From VRUE01 sp035557635 (GTDB lineage Bacteria > Actinomycetota > Thermoleophilia > Solirubrobacterales > 70-9): DNA of 64,000 nt. Location of the stretch: NCBI GenBank assembly GCA_035557635.1, contig DATMDR010000032.1, forward strand, positions 1 through 64,000. The letters run 5' to 3'. Shown here piece by piece: positions 8,873 through 16,959 of this stretch. Numbering within the stretch: the stretch's first letter is position 1; each line of letters opens with the position of its first letter. The notes under the pieces were generated by a model. It was not told where the DNA came from, ran no database searches, and was given only the letters and a program-made list of their open reading frames with translations. A program made the position numbers and the translations under genes.

Positions 8873-8932
8873 GGGCCATCGTCAGGTCGAGCTCGGCGAG
8901 GACAGCACGGTTTCGATTCCGCCCTGTCCCTC
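8873..8932 (-). pseudogene. Diverged scrap of an alpha-hydroxyacid dehydrogenase 3' end
   Basis: On the minus strand this stretch matches the last part of the intact gene at 9853-11022 (its 9918-9984). It reads GQGGIETVL then, after a 7-nt deletion that shifts frame, LAELDLTM, against GQAGVETVL...LAELDLTM in the intact protein. It abuts the metG 3' scrap and lies inside the 3' end of the serine hydrolase gene. Confidence 0.6.
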
Positions 8933-9856
8933 CCCGGCGGCCAGTGGGTCGAGCGGGTGCTCCCACTCTTCCCCAAGATCGAGATCGAGTCGCGGGACCA
9001 GCTCGCGCCCCGGGCGCCTGTCCCGCCCGCAGGGAGCGGCGGCGATGCCGTGCAGGAGCCGGGCGGCGACGCCGCGGAGCGTCTCGGTCCCGTAGCCGGG
9101 TGAGGGGTTGTGCTCGGTCAGGATCGCCAGCGCCAGCCGGCAGCGGCCCCGTTCGATGAAGCCGACCTGGTGATTGACGGTGCCGACGCTGTCGTCGGCG
9201 ATCCCCCAGCCTCCCTTGAAGTAGAGCCGCCACCTCCGCGGACGGACGCTGGCGATGCCCCAGTGCTGCCAGGAGACGATCGAGCGCAGCAGGCGGCGGG
9301 CGAAGTGGCGGTGGCGGCCCGGCACGTAGCGCTCGTAGCGCCGCATGAAGCGGGCCTGGTCGCGGGCGCTGATCTGCGAGAGGCCGCCGAGCCAGCCCGG
9401 TTCGTGGACCCACTCGAAGTCGCGCATCCCCGCGGCGCGGGCGAGCCGCTCGACCCTGTCGCCGACGATCGCGGCGACGCTGATGCCGGCGGAGTTGTCG
9501 GAGACGCGGATCATCGGTTCGAGCAGCGCCCGCTCGTTCTCGCGGAGGCGACGCTTGCGGACCCCTGGCTGGCGCAGGTAGGCGGCGAGCAGCATCGCCT
9601 TGATCGTGCTGGCCGCCGGCGCGGTTCGCCGGCCGCGGAACGAGCGCAGGCTGGTGCGCCGTCCGGCGATCGCGAAGCTGATGTCGCCAAGCCGGGCGCG
9701 CGCGTACCGGCGGGCGCCGGCGACCGATGGCTTCCAGGGCCGGTTCGCGGCGCGCTCGGCCGGGCCGCCGGCGTTGGCCGGAGTCGGCAGCGACAGCGCG
9801 AGGAGCGCAGCCAGCCCGAGGCTTGCCATTCCCGGCGGGAATGGCAGCCGCCTCAA
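8882..9856 (-). CDS. Secreted serine hydrolase, beta-lactamase/PBP-like
   Basis: The 324-residue protein has a signal peptide ending near PTPANAGG. It has the active-site triad of the class A beta-lactamase fold: SxxK in ASTIKAML, SDN in RVSDNSAG and KGG in YFKGGWG. Members are exported beta-lactamases or peptidases; the substrate is unknown and the highly Arg-rich surface is unusual. The final 45 or so residues are encoded antisense to the metG scrap and over the dehydrogenase scrap, so the native C-terminus was probably altered by that rearrangement. It overlaps the downstream end of the dehydrogenase gene by 4 nt. Confidence 0.78.
   Translation of the reverse strand: MRRLPFPPGMASLGLAALLALSLPTPANAGGPAERAANRPWKPSVAGARRYARARLGDISFAIAGRRTSLRSFRGRRTAPAASTIKAMLLAAYLRQPGVRKRRLRENERALLEPMIRVSDNSAGISVAAIVGDRVERLARAAGMRDFEWVHEPGWLGGLSQISARDQARFMRRYERYVPGRHRHFARRLLRSIVSWQHWGIASVRPRRWRLYFKGGWGIADDSVGTVNHQVGFIERGRCRLALAILTEHNPSPGYGTETLRGVAARLLHGIAAAPCGRDRRPGRELVPRLDLDLGEEWEHPLDPLAAGEGQGGIETVLSSPSST
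8933..8983 (+). repeat. Second copy of the metG 3' end
   Basis: The 51 nt match 4653-4703 at 43 positions without gaps. On the plus strand they read PGGQWVERVLPLFPKIE against PGGQGVERVPPLFPKIE in MetG. The copy has the same orientation and lies 4.3 kb downstream, so the two copies flank the segment with proS. It could be an attachment-site duplication or the original metG end left behind after insertion. Confidence 0.65.
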
Positions 9857-11022
9857 GCCGGGTCGCCTCCCGTGAGCGCGTCGGGGCCGAGCTGGGAGGG
9901 GCTCGTGTAGCCGCAGAGGGCCATGGTCAGGTCGAGCTCGGCGAGGATCATCTTGAGCACGGTTTCGACTCCGGCCTGGCCCTCGAGAGCGAGTCCCCAG
10001 GCGTAGGGGCGGCCGAGCAGGACGGCGTCGGCGCCGAGGGCGAGCGCCTTGATCACGTCGGCGCCGCCGCGGATGCCGCTGTCGAAGAGGACGGCGAGGT
10101 CGTCGCCGACCGCCTCCGCGATCGGCGCGAGGGCGTCGAGTGAGGCGATCGCGCCGTCGACCTGGCGACCGCCGTGGTTGGAGACGACGACTCCGTCGAC
10201 TCCGCGCTGCGCCGCCTCTCTCGCGTCCTCAGCGTGCTGGATGCCCTTGACCACGATCGGCAGCGAGGTCAGCTCGCGCAGCAGGGAGAGGTCGTCCCAG
10301 GTCAGCGAGGGGTTGGCGAGGACGCCGAGATAGTGGCCGGTCGCGGCGCCGAGGTCATCCTCCGGCGTCTTCTCGAGGGCGGCCCGGAAGACCGGGTCTT
10401 GGAGGTAGTTGGCGTTGCCCGTACCTTCCAGGAAGGGCAGCCAGGCCTGCTGCAGGTCGCGCGACTTCCAGCCCGGGATGAAGGTGTCGACGGTGAGGAC
10501 GATCGCGCCGTAGCCGGCCGCCTCGGCGCGGCCGACGAAGCTCTCGAGCAGGCCCTTGTCGTTGGGCCAGTAGAGCTGGAACCAGCGGGGCCCGCCGCCA
10601 CCGGCATCGGCGATCTCCTCGAGAGTGAAGGCGGAAGCGGTGCTGGCGATCATCGGCAGGCCGAGCGCCGCCGCCGCCCGCGCCGCCGCCAGCTCGCCGT
10701 CGGGGTGGAGGATCTTCTGCACGCCGATCGGCGCCAGCAGCAGCGGCGCCGGCATCGTGGTCCCCAGCAGCGTCGTGGTGAGATCGCGCTCAGCGACGTC
10801 GCGCAGCATCCGGGGGACGATCCGGTGTTGCGCAAAGGCCTCGCGGTTCGCGCGCATCGTGTCCTCGCTGCCCGCGCCGGCACAGACGTAGCCCGCGGCT
10901 TTCGGGTCCATCGCCTCGATCGCGGCCAGCTCCAGCTCAGCGATCGAGACCGGGATCGTGGGCGCTTCTCCACCCAGCCCACGGGCGTAGATCTCACGGT
11001 AGTAGTCGGCGAAATCGGCCAT
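9853..11022 (-). CDS. FMN-dependent alpha-hydroxyacid dehydrogenase / lactate 2-monooxygenase-like
   Basis: The 389-residue TIM-barrel flavoenzyme has the FMN and substrate-site motifs LLAPIGVQK, YWPNDKGL, IVVKGIQHAEDA, the catalytic-histidine motif VSNHGGRQVDG and DSGIRGGADVIKALALGADAVLLGRP. The family oxidises L-lactate or other 2-hydroxyacids; lactate monooxygenase fits the long loop (PGWKSRDLQQAWLPFLEG) best. Specificity is inferred. It is the first gene of a minus-strand pair with the serine hydrolase. Confidence 0.87.
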   Translation of the reverse strand: MADFADYYREIYARGLGGEAPTIPVSIAELELAAIEAMDPKAAGYVCAGAGSEDTMRANREAFAQHRIVPRMLRDVAERDLTTTLLGTTMPAPLLLAPIGVQKILHPDGELAAARAAAALGLPMIASTASAFTLEEIADAGGGGPRWFQLYWPNDKGLLESFVGRAEAAGYGAIVLTVDTFIPGWKSRDLQQAWLPFLEGTGNANYLQDPVFRAALEKTPEDDLGAATGHYLGVLANPSLTWDDLSLLRELTSLPIVVKGIQHAEDAREAAQRGVDGVVVSNHGGRQVDGAIASLDALAPIAEAVGDDLAVLFDSGIRGGADVIKALALGADAVLLGRPYAWGLALEGQAGVETVLKMILAELDLTMALCGYTSPSQLGPDALTGGDPA

Positions 11023-11124
11023 GCGCGGCTAAGGCTATCTCCGCCTGAGCGCGCGGCGTGGCGCTACTCGGCGTGGGGCGGGGGCCGTTTCGCGTTGGGG
11101 CGGCGTGGATAGGCTGAGGCGGCG

Positions 11125-11892
11125 GTGATCGACTCCCATACCCACCTCTTCCTCTGCGAGCGGCCCGAGGCCGACGTGGTGGCGAGCGCGCGGGGCGCCG
11201 GCGTGAGAAGGATGCTCAACGTCGGCCTCGGCGGTGAGACCAACGAGACGGCGATCGCCGCGGCGGAGCGCCACGAGGACGTGTTCGCGACGGTCGGATG
11301 TCACCCGACGGAGGCCGGCGCCTTCGACGATGCGCTGGCGGAGGAGATAGCCCGCCTCGCCGGCCACGAGAAGGTGCTGGCGATCGGCGAGACCGGGATC
11401 GACTACTACCGCGACACCGCCGGCCCGGCCGAGCAGCGGCGCGCCTTCGAGGCCCAGATCGAGATCGCCCATGACCTCGGCCTGCCGATCGTCATCCATG
11501 CCCGCGACCCCGAAGGGGAGACGACCGCCAGCGACGAGATCTTCGCGATCCTCGACGCCCGCGCCGCCGGGATGACGGTGGTCCTGCACTGCTTCCTCGC
11601 CCCCTGGCGGGTCGACGACGCGATCGAGCGTGGCTGGCTCTGCTCCTTCTCCGGCGTCGTCACCTTTCCCAGCGCCGACGAGCTGCGCGAGGCCGCCGCC
11701 AAGCTGCCCGACGAGCTGCTCCTGGTCGAGACCGACGCGCCCTACCTCGCTCCGCAGCCGGTGCGGGGCAAGCCGAACGAGCCCGCCCACGTCGTTGCCA
11801 CCGCCGAGGTCGTTGCCGAGGTCCGCGGCGTTTCCTACGTGGACCTGGAGCGGACGGTCGAGGCGAACGCGCAGGCCGTCTTCGGCTGGTAG
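11125..11892 (+). CDS. tatD: TatD-family metal-dependent DNase/hydrolase
   Basis: The 255-residue amidohydrolase-fold protein has the metal-ligand motifs IDSHTHLF, GETGIDYYRD, VIHARD, LHCF and VETDAPYL in the family order. TatD proteins act as 3'-5' exonucleases in DNA repair and RNA quality control. The GTG start lies 9 nt after TAGGCT, so the message may be leaderless. It heads a tatD-rsmA-ispE-DedA/PAP2 cluster, a common bacterial neighbourhood. Confidence 0.92.
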   Translation: MIDSHTHLFLCERPEADVVASARGAGVRRMLNVGLGGETNETAIAAAERHEDVFATVGCHPTEAGAFDDALAEEIARLAGHEKVLAIGETGIDYYRDTAGPAEQRRAFEAQIEIAHDLGLPIVIHARDPEGETTASDEIFAILDARAAGMTVVLHCFLAPWRVDDAIERGWLCSFSGVVTFPSADELREAAAKLPDELLLVETDAPYLAPQPVRGKPNEPAHVVATAEVVAEVRGVSYVDLERTVEANAQAVFGW

Positions 11893-11898
11893 CCGCCA

Positions 11899-12663
11899 GT
11901 GGTCCGACTTGGCCAGAACTTCCTCGCCGACCCGAATCTGCTCGATGCGATCGTCCGCGACGCCGGGCTCGGGGCGGACGACGTCGTGCTGGAGATCGGG
12001 GCGGGGGAGGGGGTGCTGACCGAACGGCTGGCTCGCGCCGCCACACATGTTCATGCGGTGGAGCTCGATCGGGGACTTGCCGGGGTGCTGGCACCGATCG
12101 CAGAGCGACCCGAGGTCGAGCTGCACTGGGCTGACGCGATGGATTTCGACCTGGCCACTCTGCGTCCGGCGCCGACCGCGGTCGTCTCCAACCTGCCGTA
12201 CTCGGTGGCGACGCCGGTGATCCTGCGCACGATCGAAGGGCTTCCTTCGGTGCGGCGCTGGACCGTGATGGTGCAGCGCGAGATCGCCGACCGGTTGCGG
12301 GCGGAACCGGGCAGCCGCGTCTACGGGTCGCCCAGCGTTCTCGTGCAGCTCGCCTGCGAGGTGAAACTGCTGCGCACGGTCGACCCGGCGGTGTTCCGGC
12401 CCAGGCCGCGGGTCGAGTCGGCGATCCTCGGTCTGCGCCGGACCGGCCCGGGCGCCGACGAGGCGACGCGTGATTTGGTTCGCGCCGCCTTCGCCCATCG
12501 CCGCAAGGCGCTGGCCCGCTCGCTGGAGCACGTGCGCCCGGGCTCCCTTGGCCCGGCGCGAAAGGCGCTGGCCGCGCTCGAGCTGCCGGAGGACGCTCGC
12601 GCCGAGGCGCTGGCGCCAGGGCAATTCGCGGCGCTGTCGGCGAAGCTGCATCCCGCCTCCTGA
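11899..12663 (+). CDS. rsmA: 16S rRNA (A1518/A1519-N6) dimethyltransferase
   Basis: The 254-residue Rossmann methyltransferase (KsgA) begins LGQNFLADPNLL and has SAM motif LEIGAGEGVLTERLA and catalytic motif VVSNLPYSVATP. The helical C-terminal domain (FAHRRKALARSL) follows. It dimethylates two adjacent adenines of helix 45 during 30S assembly. The GTG start is 6 nt after the tatD stop, in an operon with tatD and ispE. Confidence 0.94.
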   Translation: MVRLGQNFLADPNLLDAIVRDAGLGADDVVLEIGAGEGVLTERLARAATHVHAVELDRGLAGVLAPIAERPEVELHWADAMDFDLATLRPAPTAVVSNLPYSVATPVILRTIEGLPSVRRWTVMVQREIADRLRAEPGSRVYGSPSVLVQLACEVKLLRTVDPAVFRPRPRVESAILGLRRTGPGADEATRDLVRAAFAHRRKALARSLEHVRPGSLGPARKALAALELPEDARAEALAPGQFAALSAKLHPAS

Positions 12664-12675
12664 GAGCTGACCTCG

Positions 12676-13515
12676 ATGAAGATCCTCGCCCCCGCCAAGC
12701 TCAACCTCTGCCTCTACCTCGGCCCGAGGCGCGATGACGGCCTGCACGAGCTCTGCTCGCTGTTCGAGCCGCTGACGCTTGCCGACCCGATCCAGATCGA
12801 CGAGCGCGCGCCGGGGGAGCCCGACGAGGTCGTCTGCCCCGGTGTCGACGGCGAGAACCTGGCTACGAAGGCGCTCGCCGCCCTGCGCGAGCGCGGCTGG
12901 GACGCCCCGCCGCTGCGCGTGCAGATCGAGAAGCGGATCCCGGTCGCCGCCGGGCTGGGGGGAGGCAGCGCCGACGCCGCCGCCGTGCTGCGGCTGGCTC
13001 GGAGCGAGGTCGACGATCTGACGGCGACCGCCGCCGGGGTCGGCGCCGACGTGCCCTCGCAGCTCGAGCCGGCCCTTGCCCTCGTCGGCGGCGCCGGTGA
13101 GCGGGTCGAGCGCCTGCCCGAGCCGGCCCCGCACGCCGTCGTGCTGCTGCCGGGAGGGGGCGGGCTGAGCACCGCCGAGGTCTTCGCCGAGGCCGACCGC
13201 CTCGGGCTCGGCCGCGGGGCGGGAGAGCTGGTGGAACTTGCCTCGCGGCTGCGGGTCGCGGCCGGCGCCGGCGCCTCGCCGCTCGCCTTCGCCGAGCTGC
13301 TGGTCAACGACCTCGAGCCCGCTGCCCGCTCGCTGCGGCCCGATATCGGCGAGGCGCTCGAAGCGCTGCGGGAGGCGGACGCGCCGCTCGCCCTGCTCAC
13401 CGGCTCCGGTCCCACCGCCTTCGGCCTCTTCGACGACCTCGCCGTCGCTCGCGCCGCCGCGCGGCGGCTGGACCGCGACGACGCGATCGTCTGCGAAGCT
13501 GGCCGCGCTCCATGA
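12676..13515 (+). CDS. ispE: 4-diphosphocytidyl-2-C-methyl-D-erythritol kinase
   Basis: The 279-residue GHMP kinase opens APAKLNLCLYLG and has the ATP loop PVAAGLGGGSADAAAVL and the C-terminal motif LTGSGPTAFGLF. It phosphorylates CDP-ME in the non-mevalonate isoprenoid pathway. The stretch between the N-terminal motif and the kinase loop is a little short for the family. It overlaps the DedA/PAP2 gene by 4 nt. Confidence 0.92.
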   Translation: MKILAPAKLNLCLYLGPRRDDGLHELCSLFEPLTLADPIQIDERAPGEPDEVVCPGVDGENLATKALAALRERGWDAPPLRVQIEKRIPVAAGLGGGSADAAAVLRLARSEVDDLTATAAGVGADVPSQLEPALALVGGAGERVERLPEPAPHAVVLLPGGGGLSTAEVFAEADRLGLGRGAGELVELASRLRVAAGAGASPLAFAELLVNDLEPAARSLRPDIGEALEALREADAPLALLTGSGPTAFGLFDDLAVARAAARRLDRDDAIVCEAGRAP

Positions 13516-15023
13516 GGCTCCCCGAGGACCGCCGCCATAAACGCTTGCTGATCGCCGCGATCGCGATCGGCGTCGTCGCCGGCTACTACCTGATCAGCCG
13601 GGTCGTCCCCCACGATGAACTGCAGGGGATCCTCGAGGACGTCTCCAACACGCTCGGCGCCTGGACCTATCTGCTGGTCGGCGTCTTCGCCTTCGCCGAG
13701 ACCGGCGCCTTCGTCGGGCTGGTGGTCCCGGGTGAGACGACGATGCTGCTCGGCGGCGCCGTCGCCGGCCAGGGCGTGATCGACGTCTACCTGCTGATCG
13801 CGATCGCCTGGTTCGCCGCCTGGGCCGGCGACACGACCAGCTTCTTCATCGGCCGCCGCCTCGGCCGCGACTTCGTGCTTCGCAACGGGCCCCGCTTCGG
13901 CATCAGCCACGAGCGCTTCGAAAAAGTCGAGGACTACTTCTCCCGCCACGGCGGCAAGACGATCTTCATCGGCCGCTTCGTCGGCGTCGTCCGCGCTCTC
14001 GCGCCGTTCATCGCCGGCAGCTCCGGGATGCGCTACGGCGCCTTCGTCCCCTACAGCATCCTCGGCACCGGCATCTGGGCGCCGGCCCACATCCTGATCG
14101 GCTACTTCTTCTCGCGCAGCATCGACACCGCTGCCGAGTACGCGGGGCGGGGGGTCTTCCTGCTCGGCACGCTGATCGCGGTCACCGTGGGCACGGTCTT
14201 CCTCGTCCGCCGCTTCCGGGTCGAGGAGAACCGCCGGGCCGCGGTGCGCTGGATGGAGGAGCGCACCGCGACGCGCTGGATCGTCGTCCTGGCGCGGCGC
14301 TTCAGCCCCCAGCTCCGCTTCCTCTGGGACCGGGTCACGCCGGGCGGGACGTTCGGCCTCGAGTTCACCTCGCTGATGGCGATCCTCGCCGTCGCCAGCT
14401 TCGTCCTCGTCTCCTACACGGTGATCGTCAGCGGCGACGCCGGGCCGACCCCGGGCGACCTGACCGCGTTCGACGTCGCCGGCAGCCTCCAGACCGGCTG
14501 GCTGGTCGACATCGCCAAGGCCGTCACCGCGCTCGGCTCGTTCGCGGTCGTCCTCCCGCTCGCCGCCGTCAGCGCCATCGCTCTCGCCGTCCGCCGCCGC
14601 TGGCCGGAGCTCGGCGTCCTCGTCATCGGGCTCGCGATCGTCTTCGTCGGGGTGCACGAGCTCAAGGCCGCGGTCGACCGGCCCCGTCCGGACGGCGGCC
14701 TGGTGGACACGGAGGGCTCCTCCTTCCCCAGCGGCCATGCCGCCTACTCGACCTTTTACGTCTGGCTGGCGGTGACGATCGTGATGCGGCTGCGGCCCGG
14801 CATGGCCCGGGGCGCGGCCGTGGTCATGGCGGGGATCGCGCTGACCGCCCTGGTCGGCCTCTCCCGCGTCTTCCTTGAAGTCCACTTCCTCAGCGACGTC
14901 AACGCTGGCTGGGCACTCGGCGCCGCCGCCTTCTCGTTCTGCGCCGCCGTGGCCCTGGTCATCTCCACAGTTCGACAGAATGCCCTCGGTGCTCCTGCTG
15001 GCGCTTCAGAAGATCGGGGATGA
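13512..15023 (+). CDS. DedA (SNARE-associated) and PAP2 phosphatase fusion, polytopic membrane protein
   Basis: The 503-residue protein joins a DedA-like domain (about 1-230) to a C-terminal type 2 phosphatidic acid phosphatase. The DedA part contains ETGAFVGLVVPGE, GRRLGRDFV and FIGRFVGVVRALAPFIAG. The PAP2 part has all three catalytic motifs: KAAVDRPRP, PSGHAAYS and SRVFLEVHFLSD. DedA proteins move undecaprenyl phosphate or other lipids across the membrane and PAP2 enzymes hydrolyse lipid pyrophosphates, so the fusion suggests coupled dephosphorylation and recycling of a carrier lipid. That role is inferred. Confidence 0.88.
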   Translation: MRLPEDRRHKRLLIAAIAIGVVAGYYLISRVVPHDELQGILEDVSNTLGAWTYLLVGVFAFAETGAFVGLVVPGETTMLLGGAVAGQGVIDVYLLIAIAWFAAWAGDTTSFFIGRRLGRDFVLRNGPRFGISHERFEKVEDYFSRHGGKTIFIGRFVGVVRALAPFIAGSSGMRYGAFVPYSILGTGIWAPAHILIGYFFSRSIDTAAEYAGRGVFLLGTLIAVTVGTVFLVRRFRVEENRRAAVRWMEERTATRWIVVLARRFSPQLRFLWDRVTPGGTFGLEFTSLMAILAVASFVLVSYTVIVSGDAGPTPGDLTAFDVAGSLQTGWLVDIAKAVTALGSFAVVLPLAAVSAIALAVRRRWPELGVLVIGLAIVFVGVHELKAAVDRPRPDGGLVDTEGSSFPSGHAAYSTFYVWLAVTIVMRLRPGMARGAAVVMAGIALTALVGLSRVFLEVHFLSDVNAGWALGAAAFSFCAAVALVISTVRQNALGAPAGASEDRG

Positions 15024-15237
15024 GTACCTGCTGTTCGTGGCGGCCGGGATCGTCAGCCTGGTCGCCTTCGTCGGCCTGATCTTCGTCCCCGCGGTCGGCT
15101 CCTACGGCCGGGTCTGGGAGAAGGCCGCGGCCGGGGTGCTCTCGATCTTCGTCCTCGTCGCCCTGGTCCTGATCGGCGTCGTCGCCGGCCTCGCGGTCGT
15201 CTACTACTACGACGAGCTCCTCAACCTGCTCGGCTGA
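14980..15237 (+). CDS. Small two-helix membrane protein
   Basis: The 85-residue frame starts MPSVLLLALQKIGDEYLL inside the end of the DedA/PAP2 gene. It has two clear membrane spans (LFVAAGIVSLVAFVGLIFVP and GVLSIFVLVALVLIGVVAG) and a YYYDELLNLLG tail. No named family is recognised. The 44-nt overlap and same strand suggest co-expression with the phosphatase fusion. An earlier in-frame start would extend it, but that N-terminus looks like out-of-frame phosphatase sequence. Confidence 0.6.
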   Translation: MPSVLLLALQKIGDEYLLFVAAGIVSLVAFVGLIFVPAVGSYGRVWEKAAAGVLSIFVLVALVLIGVVAGLAVVYYYDELLNLLG

Positions 15238-15259
15238 GCGGGCCTGCCCGGCGGGTTTC

Positions 15260-15290
15260 TTGCGGCAAAAGCACTCGCCTCGCCCATAAT
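15260..15290 (+). promoter_or_regulatory. Promoter of the PucR-type regulator
   Basis: TTGCGG (15260-15265) and CATAAT (15285-15290) are separated by 19 bp. The GTG start of the regulator begins 6 nt after the -10 box, so transcription probably starts on or next to the start codon and the message is leaderless. Confidence 0.45.
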
Positions 15291-15296
15291 TGCGGA

Positions 15297-16511
15297 GTGA
15301 CAGCGCCCTCGCAGCAGACGGGAACGCTCGACGCGGTCGCCGAGGCGGTCGAGTCCGGCGCCGGGCTGCCCGCGGTCGCGCGGGCCGCGGCCAAGGTGCT
15401 CGACGCCAGCGTTGCCCTGATCGACCGCTCCAGCGCGGTGCTCGCCGTCGCCGGCGCCTCCTCCGACCAAGAGCAGAAGCTGCTCGCCGGCGGCGAGGAC
15501 GTGACCACGGTCGAGCTGCTGGTCGCCGGCGAGGCGGTGGGGGAGCTGCGCTACCGCGCCAAAGCGCCTCCCGAGCCCGCGATCGCCCGCATGGTGGCGA
15601 CACTGCTGGCGCTGGAGCTGGAGCGATCCCGCTCGCCCGAGTGGGAGAGCGAGGAGGTGGCGAGCGCCTTCGTAGCCGCGGTCCTCGGCCGCGATGTGAC
15701 CGACCGCGGCGACATCGTCGCGCGCGCGACCGAGATGGGCGCCGACCTGGAGAAGGGGGCCGGGGTCTTGATCCTGCGCGCTGCGCCGCGCGCTGCCCAG
15801 ACCGGCGAGTGGCGGGCCAGGGTGATGACGCTGGCGATGCGGGCGCTGCGCTCGCTCGCCCCGGGGGCGCTGGCCAGCGCTTCCGACGGCGGCGAGTCGG
15901 CGGTCGAGATCGCCGCGATCGTCCCCGCCGAGGACGACGAGCGTCTCGCCCGGGCCGCGGCCGGGCTGGTGCGGGAGCTGGACGACAGCCTCTCCGGCTT
16001 CCACATGGCGATCGGCTGCAGCCGGCGCGCCGCCGACCCGGTCGACCTCTACCGCTCCGGCAACGAGGCGAAGCTGGCGCTCAACGTCGGCGAAGCGGAG
16101 GGCCGGGCGCTGCTCGCCTTTGAGGACACCGGCGCCTACCGATTGTTGCTGGGCGCGATGAGCGAGGACCCGCAAGAGCTGGAGCGCTTCTACGCGGAGA
16201 CGATCGAGCCGCTCTCCGCCTACGACGACCAGTACGAGACCGAGCTGGTGACGACGGTCGAGGCCTACCTCGACAACGACGGCAACGTCGCCGCCACCGC
16301 CAAACAGCTCTTCACCCACCGCCACACGATTCGCTACCGGCTCGAGCGGGTGCGCGAGCTCTGCGGCCACGACGTCTCCGCCACCGCGGGCCGCGAGAAG
16401 CTCGGCCTCGGCCTCAAGGCGATGCGCGTCCTCGGCATCGCCTCCCCCCGCGGCCCCGCCTTCGAGCCCGGCGCCGAAGCCGGCAAGGTTCCCCGCAGCT
16501 CGGAGGAGTAA
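15297..16511 (+). CDS. PucR-family transcriptional regulator (CdaR-type HTH)
   Basis: The 404-residue protein has an N-terminal GAF-like region, a middle GGDEF-like (CdaR) domain and the C-terminal PucR HTH with the signature LDNDGNVAATAKQLFTHRHTIRYRLERVREL. Such regulators control purine, sugar-acid and amino-acid use in actinobacteria. The ligand cannot be inferred. It stands alone between a small membrane protein gene and tRNA-Gln. Confidence 0.85.
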   Translation: MTAPSQQTGTLDAVAEAVESGAGLPAVARAAAKVLDASVALIDRSSAVLAVAGASSDQEQKLLAGGEDVTTVELLVAGEAVGELRYRAKAPPEPAIARMVATLLALELERSRSPEWESEEVASAFVAAVLGRDVTDRGDIVARATEMGADLEKGAGVLILRAAPRAAQTGEWRARVMTLAMRALRSLAPGALASASDGGESAVEIAAIVPAEDDERLARAAAGLVRELDDSLSGFHMAIGCSRRAADPVDLYRSGNEAKLALNVGEAEGRALLAFEDTGAYRLLLGAMSEDPQELERFYAETIEPLSAYDDQYETELVTTVEAYLDNDGNVAATAKQLFTHRHTIRYRLERVRELCGHDVSATAGREKLGLGLKAMRVLGIASPRGPAFEPGAEAGKVPRSSEE

Positions 16512-16535
16512 CAGCGGGCTAAGCTTGAAGCTCCT

Positions 16536-16606
16536 TGGGGAGTCGGCTAATGGCAAGCCTCTGGCCTTTGGAGCCAGCTATCCCGGTTCGAGTCCGGGCT
16601 CCCCAG
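16536..16606 (+). tRNA. tRNA-Gln (anticodon UUG)
   Basis: A full cloverleaf is visible: acceptor TGGGGAG with CTCCCCA, anticodon arm CTGGC-CTTTGGA-GCCAG (anticodon TTG), T arm CCCGG-TTCGAGT-CCGGG and discriminator G, as expected for glutamine. The 3' CCA is not encoded. A toxin-antitoxin pair follows 66 bp downstream. Confidence 0.95.
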
Positions 16607-16671
16607 CTGAGAACCCGTTGGCACCGAGGGTGCAGGCTGCGCATACATTGTCTGTACACTACGTCGGACGG

Positions 16672-16956
16672 ATGGCTGCAACCAGAGCCGGGGAGACCCG
16701 AGACCGTCGCTGGAATCTTCGCGTTGAAACCTCTGAGGACGCTGTGGTCAAAGCCGCAAGCGACTTTGCTGAAACGAGCTACAGCAACTTTGTTCGGTTG
16801 GCTGCCGTTTCCGAGGCACGGCGAATCCTCGCCGACCGAACTAACTTTGCGCTTGAGAAGTCTGAATGGGATCGACTAACGCAACTGCTGGATCGACCCC
16901 CTCGAGTGCCAGATGGTCTGCGCAGGCTCTACTCGAAGCCAAGCGTCTTCGAGTAG
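16672..16956 (+). CDS. TacA-like (DUF1778) antitoxin
   Basis: The 94-residue protein begins with an RHH-type segment (RRWNLRVETSEDAVVKAASDFAETSYSNFV) and continues into the DUF1778 tail (ILADRTNFALEKSEWDRLTQLLDRPP), which wraps and neutralises a GNAT toxin. The ATG at 16672 is preferred because the open frame upstream runs through the tRNA gene. The gene is 3 nt upstream of the GNAT gene. A TACACT box and TGTACA dyad (about 16653-16660) lie just upstream and may be the autoregulated promoter. Confidence 0.85.
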   Translation: MAATRAGETRDRRWNLRVETSEDAVVKAASDFAETSYSNFVRLAAVSEARRILADRTNFALEKSEWDRLTQLLDRPPRVPDGLRRLYSKPSVFE

Positions 16957-16959
16957 GCC

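Larger units (their letters stand above)
4716..8932. mobile_element. Putative island inserted at the 3' end of metG
   Basis: The segment starts 1 nt after metG and ends where a second copy of the metG 3' end begins (8933-8983; 43 of 51 bases identical to 4653-4703 by hand count, no gaps, same strand). It holds an unknown gene, an HTH gene, proS and a HAD gene. Third codon positions look less GC-rich than in the neighbours. Removing it would leave metG convergent with the serine hydrolase gene, a plausible ancestral order. No integrase or transposase is visible, so the mobile-element interpretation is inference. Confidence 0.5.

Noticed and set aside
8675..8881. T-box or other amino-acid riboswitch in front of the HAD-proS operon
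   Set aside because: There is a strong hairpin, but no T-box sequence and no specifier-loop structure could be recognised.
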